A stretch of 64,000 nucleotides of DNA, from contig VJWM01000118.1 in assembly GCA_010909165.1 (NCBI GenBank), forward strand, positions 806,001 to 870,000. The letters run 5' to 3'. Below the pieces are notes generated by a model. That model made no database searches, was not told the origin of the DNA, and was given only the letters and a program-made list of their open reading frames with translations. Shown one piece after another: positions 47,701-59,875 of the stretch. Both the position numbers and the translations under genes were made by a program. The stretch comes from Anthoceros angustus. Taxonomy: Eukaryota; Streptophyta; Anthocerotopsida; Anthocerotales; Anthocerotaceae. Position 1 is the first letter of the stretch. Each line of letters begins with the position of its first letter.

Positions 47701-48054
47701 TAATTCCCCTGGTAGCTGCCGGAAACGCGCGTTACCCCATTCCCATTCGCTGGCCCTGCGGACGCCCTACAGCAGCAAGAACCCCCGACATCCGGAGCTG
47801 CCTTCTTGCAACACTCTCCCGTGGCTGCTGGCTCTTCCGCATGATCCTCAGTCAACTCTCCCCGCTCCTTCTGCTCCTTCTCCTCCTTCTCCTCTTCCGA
47901 CTGCTTTTTCTGCGGGTCTTCCTGCACCTCGATCGGCCTGCTTAATAGCCAGCGGAGCAACCTTCCGGTACCGCACCACAGCCCAGATTGAAACAGAAAC
48001 CGCCACGATCGAGGCGCATTTCAGCACGGTCAGGGTGGCGGACCGCATCGTCAT
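44747..48054 (-). CDS. TYW1: TYW1: tRNA 4-demethylwyosine synthase (flavodoxin + radical SAM), nine exons
   Basis: Exons on the minus strand: 48054-47143, 47028-46494, 46407-46292, 46180-46005, 45915-45725, 45634-45548, 45444-45287, 45207-44997 and 44905-44747, all with GT/AG borders and introns of 79-114 bp. An N-terminal hydrophobic anchor (ASIVAVSVSIWAVV) and an acidic linker precede the flavodoxin domain (VLFGSETGTAQRLAEKLY, FVTSTWEDG, YAVFGVGSSAYG). The radical-SAM cluster CANKCVFCWRHHTNPVG (CX3CX2C) follows, then LSLVGEPIMYPEIN, STFLVTNAQFP, VSVDAGTKERLKAIDRPL and WHTWIDYEKFH. TYW1 builds the tricyclic base of wybutosine at position 37 of tRNA-Phe from methylguanosine and pyruvate. ATG 48054 and the acidic linker are in different frames; dropping one G near 48016 would join them, so the very start is uncertain. 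Confidence 0.94.
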
Positions 48055-48535
48055 GCTCTCAGCAGCAATGGCGGGCCTTCCATGCAGCTAGTCTGTGAAG
48101 CACCGCCTGCACAGTGTGAACACTACTGAGCCAGAAAAGAGCCAGTGGATCAAACCAGATCCTCAAGAACGCGCAAGCATTCAGCGTTCCGGCTGATGAG
48201 AACTGGAAATCCTTACCAGAAACAGAATGAGGAAAATCGCTTCATTGAGAGAGATTCAGACACTCAAGTCTCAGCGTATATGTAGAGTCTCGCGGCTGGG
48301 AATCAGCACCGATCCCTTTGCGCGGGGAAGATCATACACACAGCTTACATCGGAACTTAGGGTAACCTCAGTGGAGTGTGCGGAGCCGGTGGACATGGAT
48401 TCATGACCGTCCACGATCGGTTTCCACATCCATGTACACATTAATGTGATTAGACTTAGGATGGGTGAACTTAACTACAGCCGAACTCGAGGGTTGGTTG
48501 AGCTCGGTTCTCGGGCCCTTGGGCCGCAACCAGGC
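48055..48535. promoter_or_regulatory. Upstream region of TYW1
   Basis: This is about 480 bp between the TYW1 start and the stop of the dioxygenase gene behind it, which is on the same strand. It must hold the TYW1 promoter. No clear TATA box is seen, and no other gene. Confidence 0.4.
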
Positions 48536-49742
48536 TCACCATGACGAGAATCCGGCGCTGGATTGATGGAGAGCTTCGCTGCCAGGACGGTGGAGGAAGG
48601 CGAGAGACAGGCGTGCTTGCTTGGAGTTGGACACCACACGATGTTTCGGACTCGCTATGCGGCCATCTGTGACGGCCTGGGAGCAACAACATTGCAAATT
48701 ACACTGTGTTGGAAGCTGGAACAAGGATTTTGGAACAAGGTGAAAGAAATGGAAGACTGGATCCGAGGATGATGTGATGGTTGAAGGTTTTGGAGGGATG
48801 GAAAACAGTGGAGAATTCTTGCACCTGAAGGATGTCTCCCGCGGCAATCAGAAAGGCGTCGGGGAGAGGTTTGATTCCCTGCCATTTGCCGTTCTTGAGG
48901 ATTTGGAGCCCACCGATGAGGTCCTGATACACCAGGGAGAGAAGCACGCGGTCAGTGTGAGGCCTGTTTGAAATGGTCTGCTCCGGCTGTGGAGATTTGC
49001 GGTAGTAGCTCCAGCGGAGGAGAGACGCGCCGCCGACAGGGATGATCTCCTCATTGTCCTGTGTGAAGGTGGAGGAAGGATGTTTAGGCTCTCGGAGATG
49101 AGCTCCAGGAGCGCGGCTGCCTTGGCCTCGGACGCGAGGATGTAGCGCTTCATGAGAATGGCCATCCAGGATGCGTCCTCTGGCCCTCTGCCGATGAGCG
49201 GAGCAATGGCGTCTACCATAGCCGGCGTGGACTGCACCGTGAAGCTTTCTTGCCAGATCCGGGCTGCATCGTTCTGTCTGTCCACTTGCTGCATGTATCC
49301 CAGGGGCGGGCCTGGTGGAATGTGTGCTTTCTTCTTCTCCTGCGCAGAATAACTGAAGGTTAGAGATCAAGACTGGACTCTAGAGCAATGCAGCGAGATT
49401 GTTCTGTGCAGGCACCTCGATCGGCTTGTCGAAGAAGGCACGAGCCACGGTTTCCAAGTTGTAAACCAGATCGAGTGCAAATTTGTGGTTGACGACCTGG
49501 AAGAATCCATACTCCTCCAGCGCGAAGCGGATGGTGTTCAACAATCTTTTCTTCTTCGCCTGGAGCTCGGCGCTGTTGCGTCGCATCTCCATCGCAGTCT
49601 CTCCATTTGGTGGAAGGCGTTCGAGCTGATGCTGGAGGTTAGTCAGCTGGTACATGACGTCCAGATCGACGACGGGCATCTCCATCGGGAAGGCATGGTG
49701 CTGGTGCTGGAGCTCGGACTCTGCAGGAATGGCCGCTGCCAC
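48536..49742 (-). CDS. 2-oxoglutarate/Fe(II)-dependent dioxygenase (plant DOXC type)
   Basis: Three exons: up to 49416, 49339-48825 and 48676-48536, with GT/AG borders. Exon 1 carries MPVVDLD (family N-terminus) and YGFFQVVNH. Exon 2 has GYMQQ, then LRWSYYRKSPQPEQ, RPHTDRVLLSLVYQD (HxD of the iron triad), GGLQILKNGKWQGIKP and AAGDILQ. Exon 3 has DGRIASPKHRVV (distal His) and ARLSLAFL (RxS of 2-oxoglutarate binding). All cofactor residues are present. The substrate cannot be named; relatives make gibberellins, flavonoids and other specialised compounds. A one-base slip near 49090 separates LLELISESLN from the following frame. The 5' end is unclear: the frame can be opened upstream, and an N-terminal piece in another frame begins with ATG near 49940. 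Confidence 0.8.
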
Positions 49743-51254
49743 CTCCTTGCTGGAAAAGCGAGTGCAACAGCGAGGCAGGGACCTGTAGCCAGGCCCTTGT
49801 TGTGCCAGCTCCCCTTGAGCTTGTCCATGCGGCCGGGATTATTCGACAACATGGAAGATAGCGGTAGGACTCTGCGGGGAGCCGTAGTAGGCATAGCTGG
49901 CGTGAGGAAGCGGACCTTGTCCGCAACGGCTGCGGTGGCGGCCATGGCTGGTCGCACAAGAGAGACTGACTCTACTAGGAGCATGCAGTTTATGAGCAGG
50001 CAATAGAGTTATGACCAATAGAGTTATGGCCCCGAGCTGCGAGTCTTTAAAGGAATCCATGGATTCCGTGGCTTCAAGAGCGTTTGCCAGTCTCCACTGA
50101 CCGCTTCTGCCGTTGGATGCTCCTTCAAGTGTTTGATGCCTTTCAAATGCTTCAAGAGCGGTTGCCAATCTGCACTGAGCGCGGCTGCCATTGGACGCTC
50201 CCTCCGTTGTTTGATGCCTTTTGCTTCTCCTTTCGCGACAAACGTGATTGAATTGTTTGCTGCCTTTCTGCTGCTCACCCGTCTTCCAGGCTCCAGCCTC
50301 GCGTGTCGCCTGCAGAAGTTAGTATTTTATTACTATTGTATTATCGTCCACACTGTATGTATGTAGTTGTTTGTGTCGGTAATACAGCGTGGAGCTGTGA
50401 ATGCAGCATTACGCTTCGGCCTGTCCTTCACTCCAGCTTACGCCCGTCCATTACTCTGCAGCTTACGCGCACGCGCCACTTTACGCTGCCCCCACGCTGC
50501 AGTTCAGCTTTAAATGCAGGCTGCTCAGGTGCATTTCGCCCCTTCACGTTTGCTTTCTCGCTTTCTGCATTGCGATTGTGACGCCCTGGGAGTTCGAGCA
50601 TATCGCCGGTCTGTCTCCGGCTTCATCTGGTTGGATCAGTGGGAGTGGTGGAGACTGGATTGCCATGTTCATGGCTGGATGATTTCGTGAGGTAGGCACC
50701 GGTAAATTTTGCTCCAGTTCAGTTGCGTCCACCACCCCGTTTGTGCCAACTGCATTTCTCTCCGTGGGCCTCCACATTGCGTAGCAGCACTTTACAGTTT
50801 GCAACTTTTTCGCTTTGCTGCGCTTTTGAGACAACCAGCGGTGTGGATGCAGGGTGCTGTCGTGATGCCGTAAGCATTTTCCCTTCATCGGTAGGTTCTC
50901 AGCTTGTGGCGGAGGATACCAGTGTCGGAATTGTGCTTGGAACATTTGCAGTCAGCGGATTCTCTAGTTATCTTTGACTATCTGTGCTTCTCTGCCTGCA
51001 GGGGCTTAAGGAAGGGAGCAGTACTGTCTGATACATATTGTGAAGCTTGCGCACTTTCTTGTTCTGCAATTAGCTTAGAAGAAGGTACGGGCCTTTGTTA
51101 TCCAGGGCTGTAACAAGCAATTAGTCTCAGGACTCTGTTGTTATTCTTCTCAGCTGTGAAAGAGCAATGACGGCGCCACTGGCTTTGGTCTTCGCTGATG
51201 AGATACTCGTGGGTTGTTCTTCTCTGTGTCTAGAGTAAGTTCTTTGAGCAATTG
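49743..51254. promoter_or_regulatory. Divergent promoter region between dioxygenase and GTPase/vWA genes
   Basis: About 1.5 kb separates two oppositely directed genes. The part nearest the dioxygenase may include its first exon (to about 49985). A 78 bp tandem duplication lies at 50072-50224. The rest has no recognised gene. A GGTAAGTT-like donor (GAGTAAGT at 51234) just before the GTPase gene start suggests a possible 5' leader exon. Confidence 0.4.
50072..50224. repeat. 78 bp tandem repeat, two copies
   Basis: Copies start at 50072 and 50150, both with CTTCAAGAGCG. They are diverged by roughly one base in seven to ten by eye. The position in a divergent promoter is suggestive, but no function is shown. 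Confidence 0.75.
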
Positions 51255-54200
51255 ATGGGAGGGGGTTCGACTGGCTGGCAGCAGCCAGAACAAGGCTTGC
51301 CCGTTTACGACCAGCCAGGCATGGCTGTCATCGACGAACCACCTCGATTTCTTTACCCCCTCTCGGGGGGTGACGTTTGCCCGAATGAGGACTTCGTTGA
51401 AGCCTTCGATGATACTATGATTGGGGGTGAGGAGCTCGCTGTAAGTTCTGGAACGGCGGATGTCGTCATGATCCAGCTTGGGGATGCCGCTCGGCGCATC
51501 CTGGAAGAAGAAAGGGCCGTGGATGTTCTCGGCAGCCCTGAGAAGCTACTTACTCATCTGACCAAGGGAGGCAGCTACACAGGAGGTAGCACAGTTGTCC
51601 ACAAGCTCATGCATGTCACCTCTGACAAGCTTGACTTAAGCTTTGTGGAGAAGGTGATCATACCTGCTCATGAGATCCGGAATCTCTGCAATGCTATATC
51701 ACCATCCGCCGCTTCACTTCGTGATGGCAGGAGCCAGTTGGACTTTGAGCTCCTAAACAAGACCGCTATGCATGTGGTTGGTCTGTATGGGAGCAAACGA
51801 GTGCTCATTGACATCTTCAGTAGGCTGGGCTTCTCTTGCGTTGTTACTCTGTTGAAGGCAGAACAGCTGGAAGCTGGTATCTATGGCTTCCAAAACGAAA
51901 AGATTTTTTACGTATTTTACTGGCATCTTGGGCAGCGAATGGACGAGGCTTCGAGAAAGAATGTTTCTTGTAATTTCATTCGCTATGTTATGGACCTAAC
52001 TGGAACAATTTATCTTTGTCTGGATGGCAAGGATATGGAGGCCTCCTTAGAGACTGGCGGCCATTCAGGCGCTGCTACAAGAAAGCAACGAACTCAGAGG
52101 CTCCAAATTTCTGTGATAAAGAAGTCGGAGAACGACTTGAATATGAGTAAAGGGTTTCACATAAATCCTTCCAACGTACTCGGTGACGGATGGTTGCCGG
52201 GGGCACAGACTGTAGGCAGAATTGATTTGAGGCCCAGGCTTTCTAGTTCTCTTCACCGTTGTGCCGTTGTCACAGCAACACGTTGCCTTCCTCGTGCCGT
52301 CCACCACGAGCAGTCTAAAAGACTGGGGTGAAGAACTCAGAGCTAGTCCGGGGATGGTCAAGCAAGTATAATGTTGATGTGATGCAGTTATCCGATGCAC
52401 ACTTGATTCACTTAGTGGAATATGGTGATCTGGAAGGAAGTAATGGCTATAGGTCATTGATAGAAGATGTCAACCTCAAAAGAGAAGCTCACCGACAGAA
52501 GTTCTGGAAGATGGAAGAGTTGTTAACAACAGAGGAAGGCAAAGTTCTAAGCATTTTCGAAAGAGCTCAGCAGGCCTATCTCGAACTGTCTCATCCTTGG
52601 GAGGAGTCGTTTCTTAGAAACACTGCTTCATCCTCCCCAGTCGACCAAGGGCAGAAGTGTACCCCAGGTACTGCAGAACAAGGTGAGTCGCAAAGCACCT
52701 CCAGCAAAGCGTCTCCAGACAGCCAGCTGCTCGACGCACACATTGCGTTGTCCGAACTGTGGACCAGAGAAAGTGGCACCCCAGGTTCGGCTCCTGCATC
52801 GTTGATCCTTGTTGGTTCTAAAATCAGTATACATCTACAAAACCGCAACGTTATGACAATCGGAGGCGTGATGGAGTTTGAGATTGGAAGTCCCAACTCA
52901 AAACACGGCCCTATACTGTATGGGGAGGAGTTTGCACTCAAAGGCTCCAGTGCATCCATTTCAGGAGTGTTTATTGCGTATTCTGTGGATGGCGTTTGCC
53001 CGACCGGGCCGGTGCTGTCATCCCAATATGTCAGAATCAAAGTCAAGGGTAACACTCCAGTCTCTGCATTTTTTGAGGAAATGCAAAAGACACAGAGGTT
53101 GGAGCTCGTCTTGCGAACGGCCTCACCAAAAGGAATGCATGACTGGATGGCGTCATATGGGACACCGGTATTTCCCAGCCTGGACAAGAGAGTGGTGGAC
53201 CTGGCCTTCGTGATCGGCAATCCGGTTTTCTTTGGTCCGCAAGTTTCTCGGGAGACTCACTCAAATGTCCTCCGCCTCTCCAAGTCCAATGACGCCTTGC
53301 TTCATTTCCAGAAGAACTTTTCCGAAGAGAATCTGCACGCGCTGCTTTCGAAAGCAAAACAAGCCCAACCGGACTATTCTTCTGAACGCAGGCAGGATTA
53401 TCTCCGCAACCTTGACTCATCTCGAAGAGCAGAGCTGATTGCAGTTTGCAGAAAGGTGTATGAAGAAGCCTGCTCGCAGTTCTCGAAGAGAATAACTTGC
53501 ATGGTAAAGAAGTTCTTTACTCCATGATAAAGCAGAGGATGGAACTGGAGAGGATTGTTGGATCTGCTTCACTGGAGACGAATTTTGAGACAGCACGCAC
53601 TGAGTTTCTCAAGGACTTGCGTAGCCGCCTCTCAAGTGGAAAGCTTCCAGATATGCGCACCCTGGCAGTCACAAGTTGCACCTTGCATAGCAAACGGTGG
53701 TACCAGGCTCGTACGCATTCGGGGAACGAGGAAATTGAATTGCATTTCGTCACCGAGGAAGTGGAAAGTGAGCGAGTTTCATGGAGGATGGCTGAGCTGA
53801 CCCCAATGAAGAAAGACCTGGATGCTTTGTTGCAGAAGGAAACGCATCTTGTCGTTCCTGGGTGCTCGACGAATTACAAGCTAATTGACGTGGATCCCAA
53901 GTTTGAGAGACTATCCTTGGTATTTCCTATGAAGTCGGGCGAAGTATTTGTGTTTGTGGAAGACGACAGCCAATCCTCGATCCGACTCTACCTGCTTCCC
54001 AAGCTGGGTCCAGAGATACAAGCCTCAAACCCGATCAAGACGTTCGGGAGAGGCCGGGACATTGTGGCAGTGGATGAAGCAGCGAGGCTTGTAGCTTTCT
54101 ATGACAAGACTCTGTGCAAAATCAGCATCTTCCGATTTGATGAGAGCTTTCGGCATTTTGAATGGGGTGGTGTTGAAATCCTGCTTTCAGATTATGCCGG

Positions 54201-57200
54201 CAGCAGGACGTTAAGGTCCATGATGTTCATACCTGGGAAGCGAGAGATTCTTCTGGTTGACAGCGACCTTAAAGTGCGCGCATGTGAGATAAGCCAGCCA
54301 GCGATGATGAGGCCGAGACACATTTTGCTGCCAGGTCCCGACCACAAGATGTGTATTAGCCCGGATGGGTCGTGCCTCCTTGTGTTCTATAGCTCAGGCT
54401 AGTCCTTCCAGTGCTGGGAAGGAGGACGTGCTGGATGATTGCGAGATTGAATGTGAAAGTGACAGTCAGGAAGCTAGGAGTGCAATGACGACAAGGTGCT
54501 GAAGCTTGACGTCTATCTCCTTGATGGGACGATGTCTCTTTTGAAGACGTTGAAGGTGAGCGACATCTCCGGTGATGTTCAAAGTATTGATGTGAGTACA
54601 GTCGCATTTGGGTCGCAGAGTCATCTGGTCCTTATCGACACATTACGACCGGACAGAGGGATCTGTTCACAGCGCCTGGACGTGACGTCGGCCTCTGAGG
54701 TCTGCCAGCTCCAGGCGCTGAGCAAAACTGGTAACAAAGACGACGTTGGAAGTAAGACCGAGGTGCAGAAGAATGTAAGCTGTCCATCTTTGGAGTATGT
54801 GCACCATGCCTTTGACAAGTACGCTGTCAGTCCTCCATTGATCTCTGGAGAAAGGGAACTTTGTGTACATGTTGTCTTGGAGGGCGAGCCGCAACCGAAG
54901 GCGGTCCAGTTCAAAGAAATGAGCACTCGCTACCTTGAGTCCTGTATCGAGAAGCTTAAACGCGACAAGGGGAAGAGCTTCTCCAATTTGAGTGTATCAT
55001 TCGCATCAGACTTTGTAGGCAAGTACATTTTCAAGCAGACCCTTCTTGGGACCAGGAGCCGAGGAACTGTGTCTCTATGGGAGATTGGGTGCGCCTTCTG
55101 GTGTCCCTGGTTCCTGTCCAGATAGCTCGAGCAGAGAATAATGGGTTGGAAGCCTCTTATCGACGGCCTGCAAATCTCATCGAACCTGAATTATGCTGAC
55201 GCAGTGGGACTCGCAGAAGCATTACGGTTTGGTTTCTACGATTCAGTGCTAACACAGTGGAAGGGCCCTATCAAGGTCATATCCTCCATGGGTAAGCAGA
55301 GCAGCGGGAAGTCGTATCTCCTGAACCACCTTAGTGGGTCCTTGCTGGATGTTGCTGGAGGAAGATGCACTGACGGGGTTTGGATGACCATGCGTGCTTC
55401 CAAGAGCTGCCTGTATGTGTTACTGGATTTTGAGGGCTTGGGGAGCTTTGAAAGGAGCGAGCAAGAGGACATGTTGCTCTCCATTCTGAATGCGGCAATG
55501 AGTAACATAACGATTTTCAACAAGAAGGTAACACATTCTGTAGGTCAGAACCCATGAATTCATAGGACTTGCCTTGTGGTTGCAAGACGGAGAACTGACA
55601 CTGCTTAACGTCATGATCGCAGGACTTTCATTTGGACAAGGAAACCGAGTCCGTCTTTGAGCGTTTCCAAAATGGTGTAAGCATTATTAAGGAAGACAGT
55701 CGGCTTTTCAAGGCCTGTTCTACATGGCCATCAAGGATGTGGACACAGCTGATATCGAGGACCTGAAAGCAGAGTTCTATACAAAGATTCAGCAGATATG
55801 CAGCAAGTCCCAGGACAATTTCCTGACGAAGATGTATGGTGGCGTGGTGGAGGTTGCAGCTATGCCTCCATTCCAACGCACTGAGTACCATGACAGTGTG
55901 GCTGATATTGCTGCAGCAGTGGAAGATATAAAGCCTATCCATCACAGCGGGAAAAGTTTCATGGTGGACTTGAAACTTGTCATTGCTCAAATCAGTGCCA
56001 GGGACTGGTCTCCCCTTGACACCAAGCGAATAGCTTTAAGACTGGAGCTTCTGAGGAAGCACTTCATGACAGCCGTTAACCTTGGTAGGCTAGCAAGTGA
56101 CTCTGATAATGTGCTGGTGAATTTCGAGACTCAGGAGCCAGTTGCTGAGTCGGCTTTACTGGTTGAGGGTCGAACCTTCAGCCTTGGTGACACAGGCTTG
56201 GAGCTTTCGCCTCGACAGGAAAGCCAGGTGATGGGCGATGTTCTTGAGAACTTGAGGCAACATTTCCAGAATGGGTACCGGCGGACAGGTGCGGATGACG
56301 AGGTTTGGCATTCAACTTATGAGAAGTTCCTCATGGCACTGGCGGATAGAAGGAAGCAGAGAGTTCTAGACTGGCTCCGTTGGAACACGTCTGAGTTCCA
56401 GGATGATGGAGACGTTCAGAAACTTCTCCTGGAAACGGTTGTTGTCCTGGCAGAACTGAAGCAAAGGCTCTCGGTGTGCAGCAGTAAGTGCAAGATATGT
56501 TTCCTGCGATGTGTTCGGGAGAAATCTCACCCAGCTGGAACGTCGTTCCATTCGTGTTTGGGAGGCCACCGCTGTCAAGAGAGTTGCTCTTTCTGCCTTA
56601 TAGAATGCCCGGAGCAAAAAGGGTTCGCAAACTTTTGCTCGGATCTCAGTGGACACGAAGGTCCACATGCCTGTAAGCAGAAGAGTCATACATGTGGACA
56701 GGATTGCAACTTGCTGCACAGGTCTTCGAATTGCAACGCATCATGCGCATTGAAGCCTGGGCATGCTGGAGACCATATGTGCAACACCAAACAGCACATC
56801 TGTGACCAGGGGTGCTCGCTTTCTGGGTGCAACAACTCATGTGTGATTCCTTTGGATTCAGGGGACCATGACCGTCACATATGTCAGGAGCGAATGTGTC
56901 CAATGGATTGCAAAATGGAGGGCTGTAACAGGAAGTGCGGGTCGGAAGACCATTTTCACTCCCTTCGTTCCAATACACACTTATGCGGAAACGAACACAC
57001 ATGCCCTGGGAAATGCGAGTCCCTTGGGATCTGCCAGATTACGACAGAGGTTGTGAAGGTGTCCAAGACCTTCAGAGGTAAGAGATCAATTTTTGAGTAC
57101 GAGCATGTTTCAGAGCAGAATGGGATCAGGAAAGCGTGTTGCATCGCCATTCCCCCCGGACAGGAAACTCACTCGGGCGATCATTGTCATACCTCAAATC

Positions 57201-58435
57201 CGAATGCAGTTCATTTCTGTGAGACAAAGTGCCCAGCATGTGGTTACTTCTGCAATTTACCTATTGGTCACGCTGGTGTCCACGACACCACGCATGGAAA
57301 CATGCGGGATGTCCATTTCGCAGCAGAGTCCGAGCAGATTGACATTGATGACAGAAAATATGAATGGGGGGAATCTGGAGTTGCAGAAATGTGCAATATG
57401 CATTGTAAAGCTCAGGGAAGAGGGCACATTCACCTGATCCCATGTCTTGCTCATGTAAATCCGAAGGGACCGTGTGCTGAAGGATTATATGATGGAGCAA
57501 GACATCAGACCCAGGAGTATGGTCCAGACAAGGCTGTTGCAAAAGATGAGATGCAGCATGGAGCTTACTGGAAGCGAATGAGGTTCAAGGACCCGTGCAA
57601 CGATGAAGATCAGAAGCAGTTCGAGCTCTGCAATCACTTCTGCGGTTCGGATGATCATGTTCCAGCTGCCACTTCTGTGAAGAATGCCACTCAATCTCGG
57701 TCCTTCTGTACAGAGAAATTGTGGCACACTCCAGTTTCAAGGACTGGATCTTCTTCAACCGCAGGCTATGTGACAGAAGACGGGCATTCCTTCGCTTGCG
57801 ACCATCTGAAGAACACTGCGAACCATGTAGTGTTCGTCATAGACAGATCAGGCTCAATGGGTTCTTCTGACATCACGCCAACCTTGGCGAAGCTCGCCCA
57901 GAGGCTCAACAACCGTCTGGGATGCGTGTATGAAGCCATTGTTCGTTTCATTGTGACTCGCAAGCAAGCAGGACAGCCAGACGTGGTGTCAGTCATCCTC
58001 TTTGACACATCTGGCTCCATTGTGGTGGAACGGCAACCGATATCCGAGCACCTCGTGGACTTGCTGCTGCTTTACAGAGTAGGAGGAGGGACCACTTACT
58101 CAAGCGGACTCACCTTAGCTGAGCAGGTTTTGCAACGGGGCTTGTATGATTCCTCCATGCAAGCCAAGCATCCTGCTGTTGTGTTTCTGAGTGATGGTGG
58201 AAACAACGGAGGCAGCAACCCTCTATCCATCATCACAAAGATGAAGGATATGGACCACAGACTTGTATTCCACACAATTCTCTTCGGAAGAGATCATGTG
58301 GACCAGGACATCCTTCGGAGAATGGCCAAAGCAGGGGACGGAACCTTTCAGGTCAGTATCGACGAAGTGCAGCTGGCCAGGAGCTTTGAAGGGCTGGCCA
58401 GAAGCTTGCGTACCAAGGTGGCATCTCTGATGTAG
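51255..58435 (+). CDS. Giant GBP/VLIG-like GTPase with Cys/His-rich array and C-terminal von Willebrand A domain
   Basis: A multi-part coding region. 51255-52326 is an N-terminal helical/alpha-beta part (MGGGSTGWQ start). 52325-55110 is a long region with no recognised domain. A GTPase domain spans 55112-55715, with P-loop GKQSSGKS (55291-55314), TDGVWM (G2-like) and DFEG (55426-55437, G3), interrupted by an intron at 55528-55622. A helical segment follows (FYMAIKDVDTADIEDLKAEF). A Cys/His-rich array (about 56480-57260) has repeating CxxxC..GH..H.C units (for example GHRCQESC, GHEGPHAC). The end is a vWA domain with the MIDAS motif DRSGS (57842) and GGGTTYSSGL (about 58085), to the stop at 58435. 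I infer a large stress- or immunity-type GTPase; relatives combine the same modules. Frame changes near 52325, 53465, 54395, 54485, 55110 and 55715 must be resolved. Confidence 0.8.
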
Positions 58436-58439
58436 TGAC

Positions 58440-59306
58440 AACGTGAAGAGAACCGAGGAAGTGGTCCCAACCTCGTCATCAAATTTTGGTTGAAATCCGG
58501 AGTTGAGCTTAGTTAGCGTAGTTTAGTTTGGGCGTGCAGATGTTGTTTTTTGACTTATGATAATTGACTTAATACCAGTAACTCCGGATACTTTGTTGCG
58601 GTTCTTGCTTCCCTCGCTGTTGGTAAGCGTTGGTAGGCTTCGATTGAGTTGCATTGAAACACAGCACAGATTGCCTTCCCACAGCCCAGAGTGAAACGGA
58701 ACAACAGACAACAGTTCTGGACAGACAGATAGAGATAAGAACAACAGGCTACAGTTCTGGCTGATGATAACAACCGACAACAGTACCTGATGAGAACAAT
58801 GGTGAAGTGATGCCAAACCCTGAAAACCTTGGTCAAGCTTTCCTGTTAGATGGCTCAACCTCGCCCTTACCAGCAGGCTGCTAACATGGCGGGTAGCAGG
58901 ACGAGGGAGGAGGTGACGCTGCCGCTGATGCTGACGCGACGCATATGCGTGCGCGATGGGTACGTGGTTGATGCTGAGGAAGTCCCGTGGAGGCGCTAGT
59001 GCTACCACTGCACTTGTGCGTTTTCAGTCCTCTAACCAGGATTTTCAGTCCTCTAACCAGGATTTTCAGAGAGTTTCCTGTCCTCAATCTGACCCCGGGT
59101 GAGGCATGGGATTATTATCCAAGCTGGGACGTGCGGCTCCGCCGCCACGGACGGCGGCTTCAAGGTTTTGTCATTTCCCACTTTCATGGCAGGTCGGCTG
59201 TGGCCTCTGTTTATTGCTCGGAGGTGATTGGCCTTCGATATTTGGAAGATAAAGAGAGGGCATGGAGCACGACCTGCGGGATTCGGATATATATCGTACA
59301 TACAGG
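58440..59306 (+). other. Gene-like remnant left of the Mutator-like element
   Basis: A short frame starts at ATG 58886 (MAGSRTREEV, then RRICVRDGYVVDAEEVPWRR) and stops near 59000. A 21 bp sequence (TTTTCAGTCCTCTAACCAGGA) is then tandemly doubled at about 59021-59062. Another frame continues with YYPSWDVRLRRHGRRLQGF (about 59113-59165). These could be one exon damaged by the small duplication and cut by the transposon. The family is not recognised. 58440-58880 holds no gene. Confidence 0.3.
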
Positions 59307-59316
59307 CCTCATCCAC

Positions 59317-59590
59317 GCCTGCGTTCTCAATCCTAAGCAATCAATGCTTCGCGTGTGAAGGCTGGCGTGGCATGCCATCTCGCCCATCACGATGCTCTCT
59401 CATCGTGGTATACTTTAAACGCAACACCATGTACAGGTCCATACATGTGATGTCATGGCCAGATTTTGCCCAAGACGGCACAACCTCAAGATACGCACTC
59501 CACCACAACGAGGTTGTGATGTAAACCAACCATGCTTGATTTTAGAACGCGCGAGAGTATGAATCGAGCGCTGGTGTCTCAAACTAAAGA
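59317..59590 (+). repeat. Left terminal inverted repeat of MULE
   Basis: It is the reverse complement of 63440-63704, with scattered differences and small indels. Confidence 0.85.
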
Positions 59591-59875
59591 TGTAAGGTGA
59601 GCGATCCGGGAGGACGCGAGGAGGAGGGAGGGCGCGAGGGCGCGAGGACGGGAGGAGGCCAAAAGTAGGAACGGGAGGGAGGAGGCGCTGGGCCACGGGA
59701 GGGAGGGGGGTGGGGAGGCGGAGGCCATGGGAGGTGGGGAGGCGCGGGGGGCCGGGAGGCTGGGAGGCCGGGAGGCGGGCTGGGCGGCTTCTGGGAGGCC
59801 GGGGGGGAGGCCGTGGGCGGGGAGGGGCGTTGGGAGGCGATGTCAGGCCTGAGGGGGGTGGGGGATGTGGCGGGT
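59590..59875. repeat. GGGAGGC-type GC-rich minisatellite, copy 1
   Basis: Short units related to GGGAGGCC are repeated many times on the plus strand. A second block lies at 61610-61790. Long open frames here are a product of composition. Confidence 0.85.
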
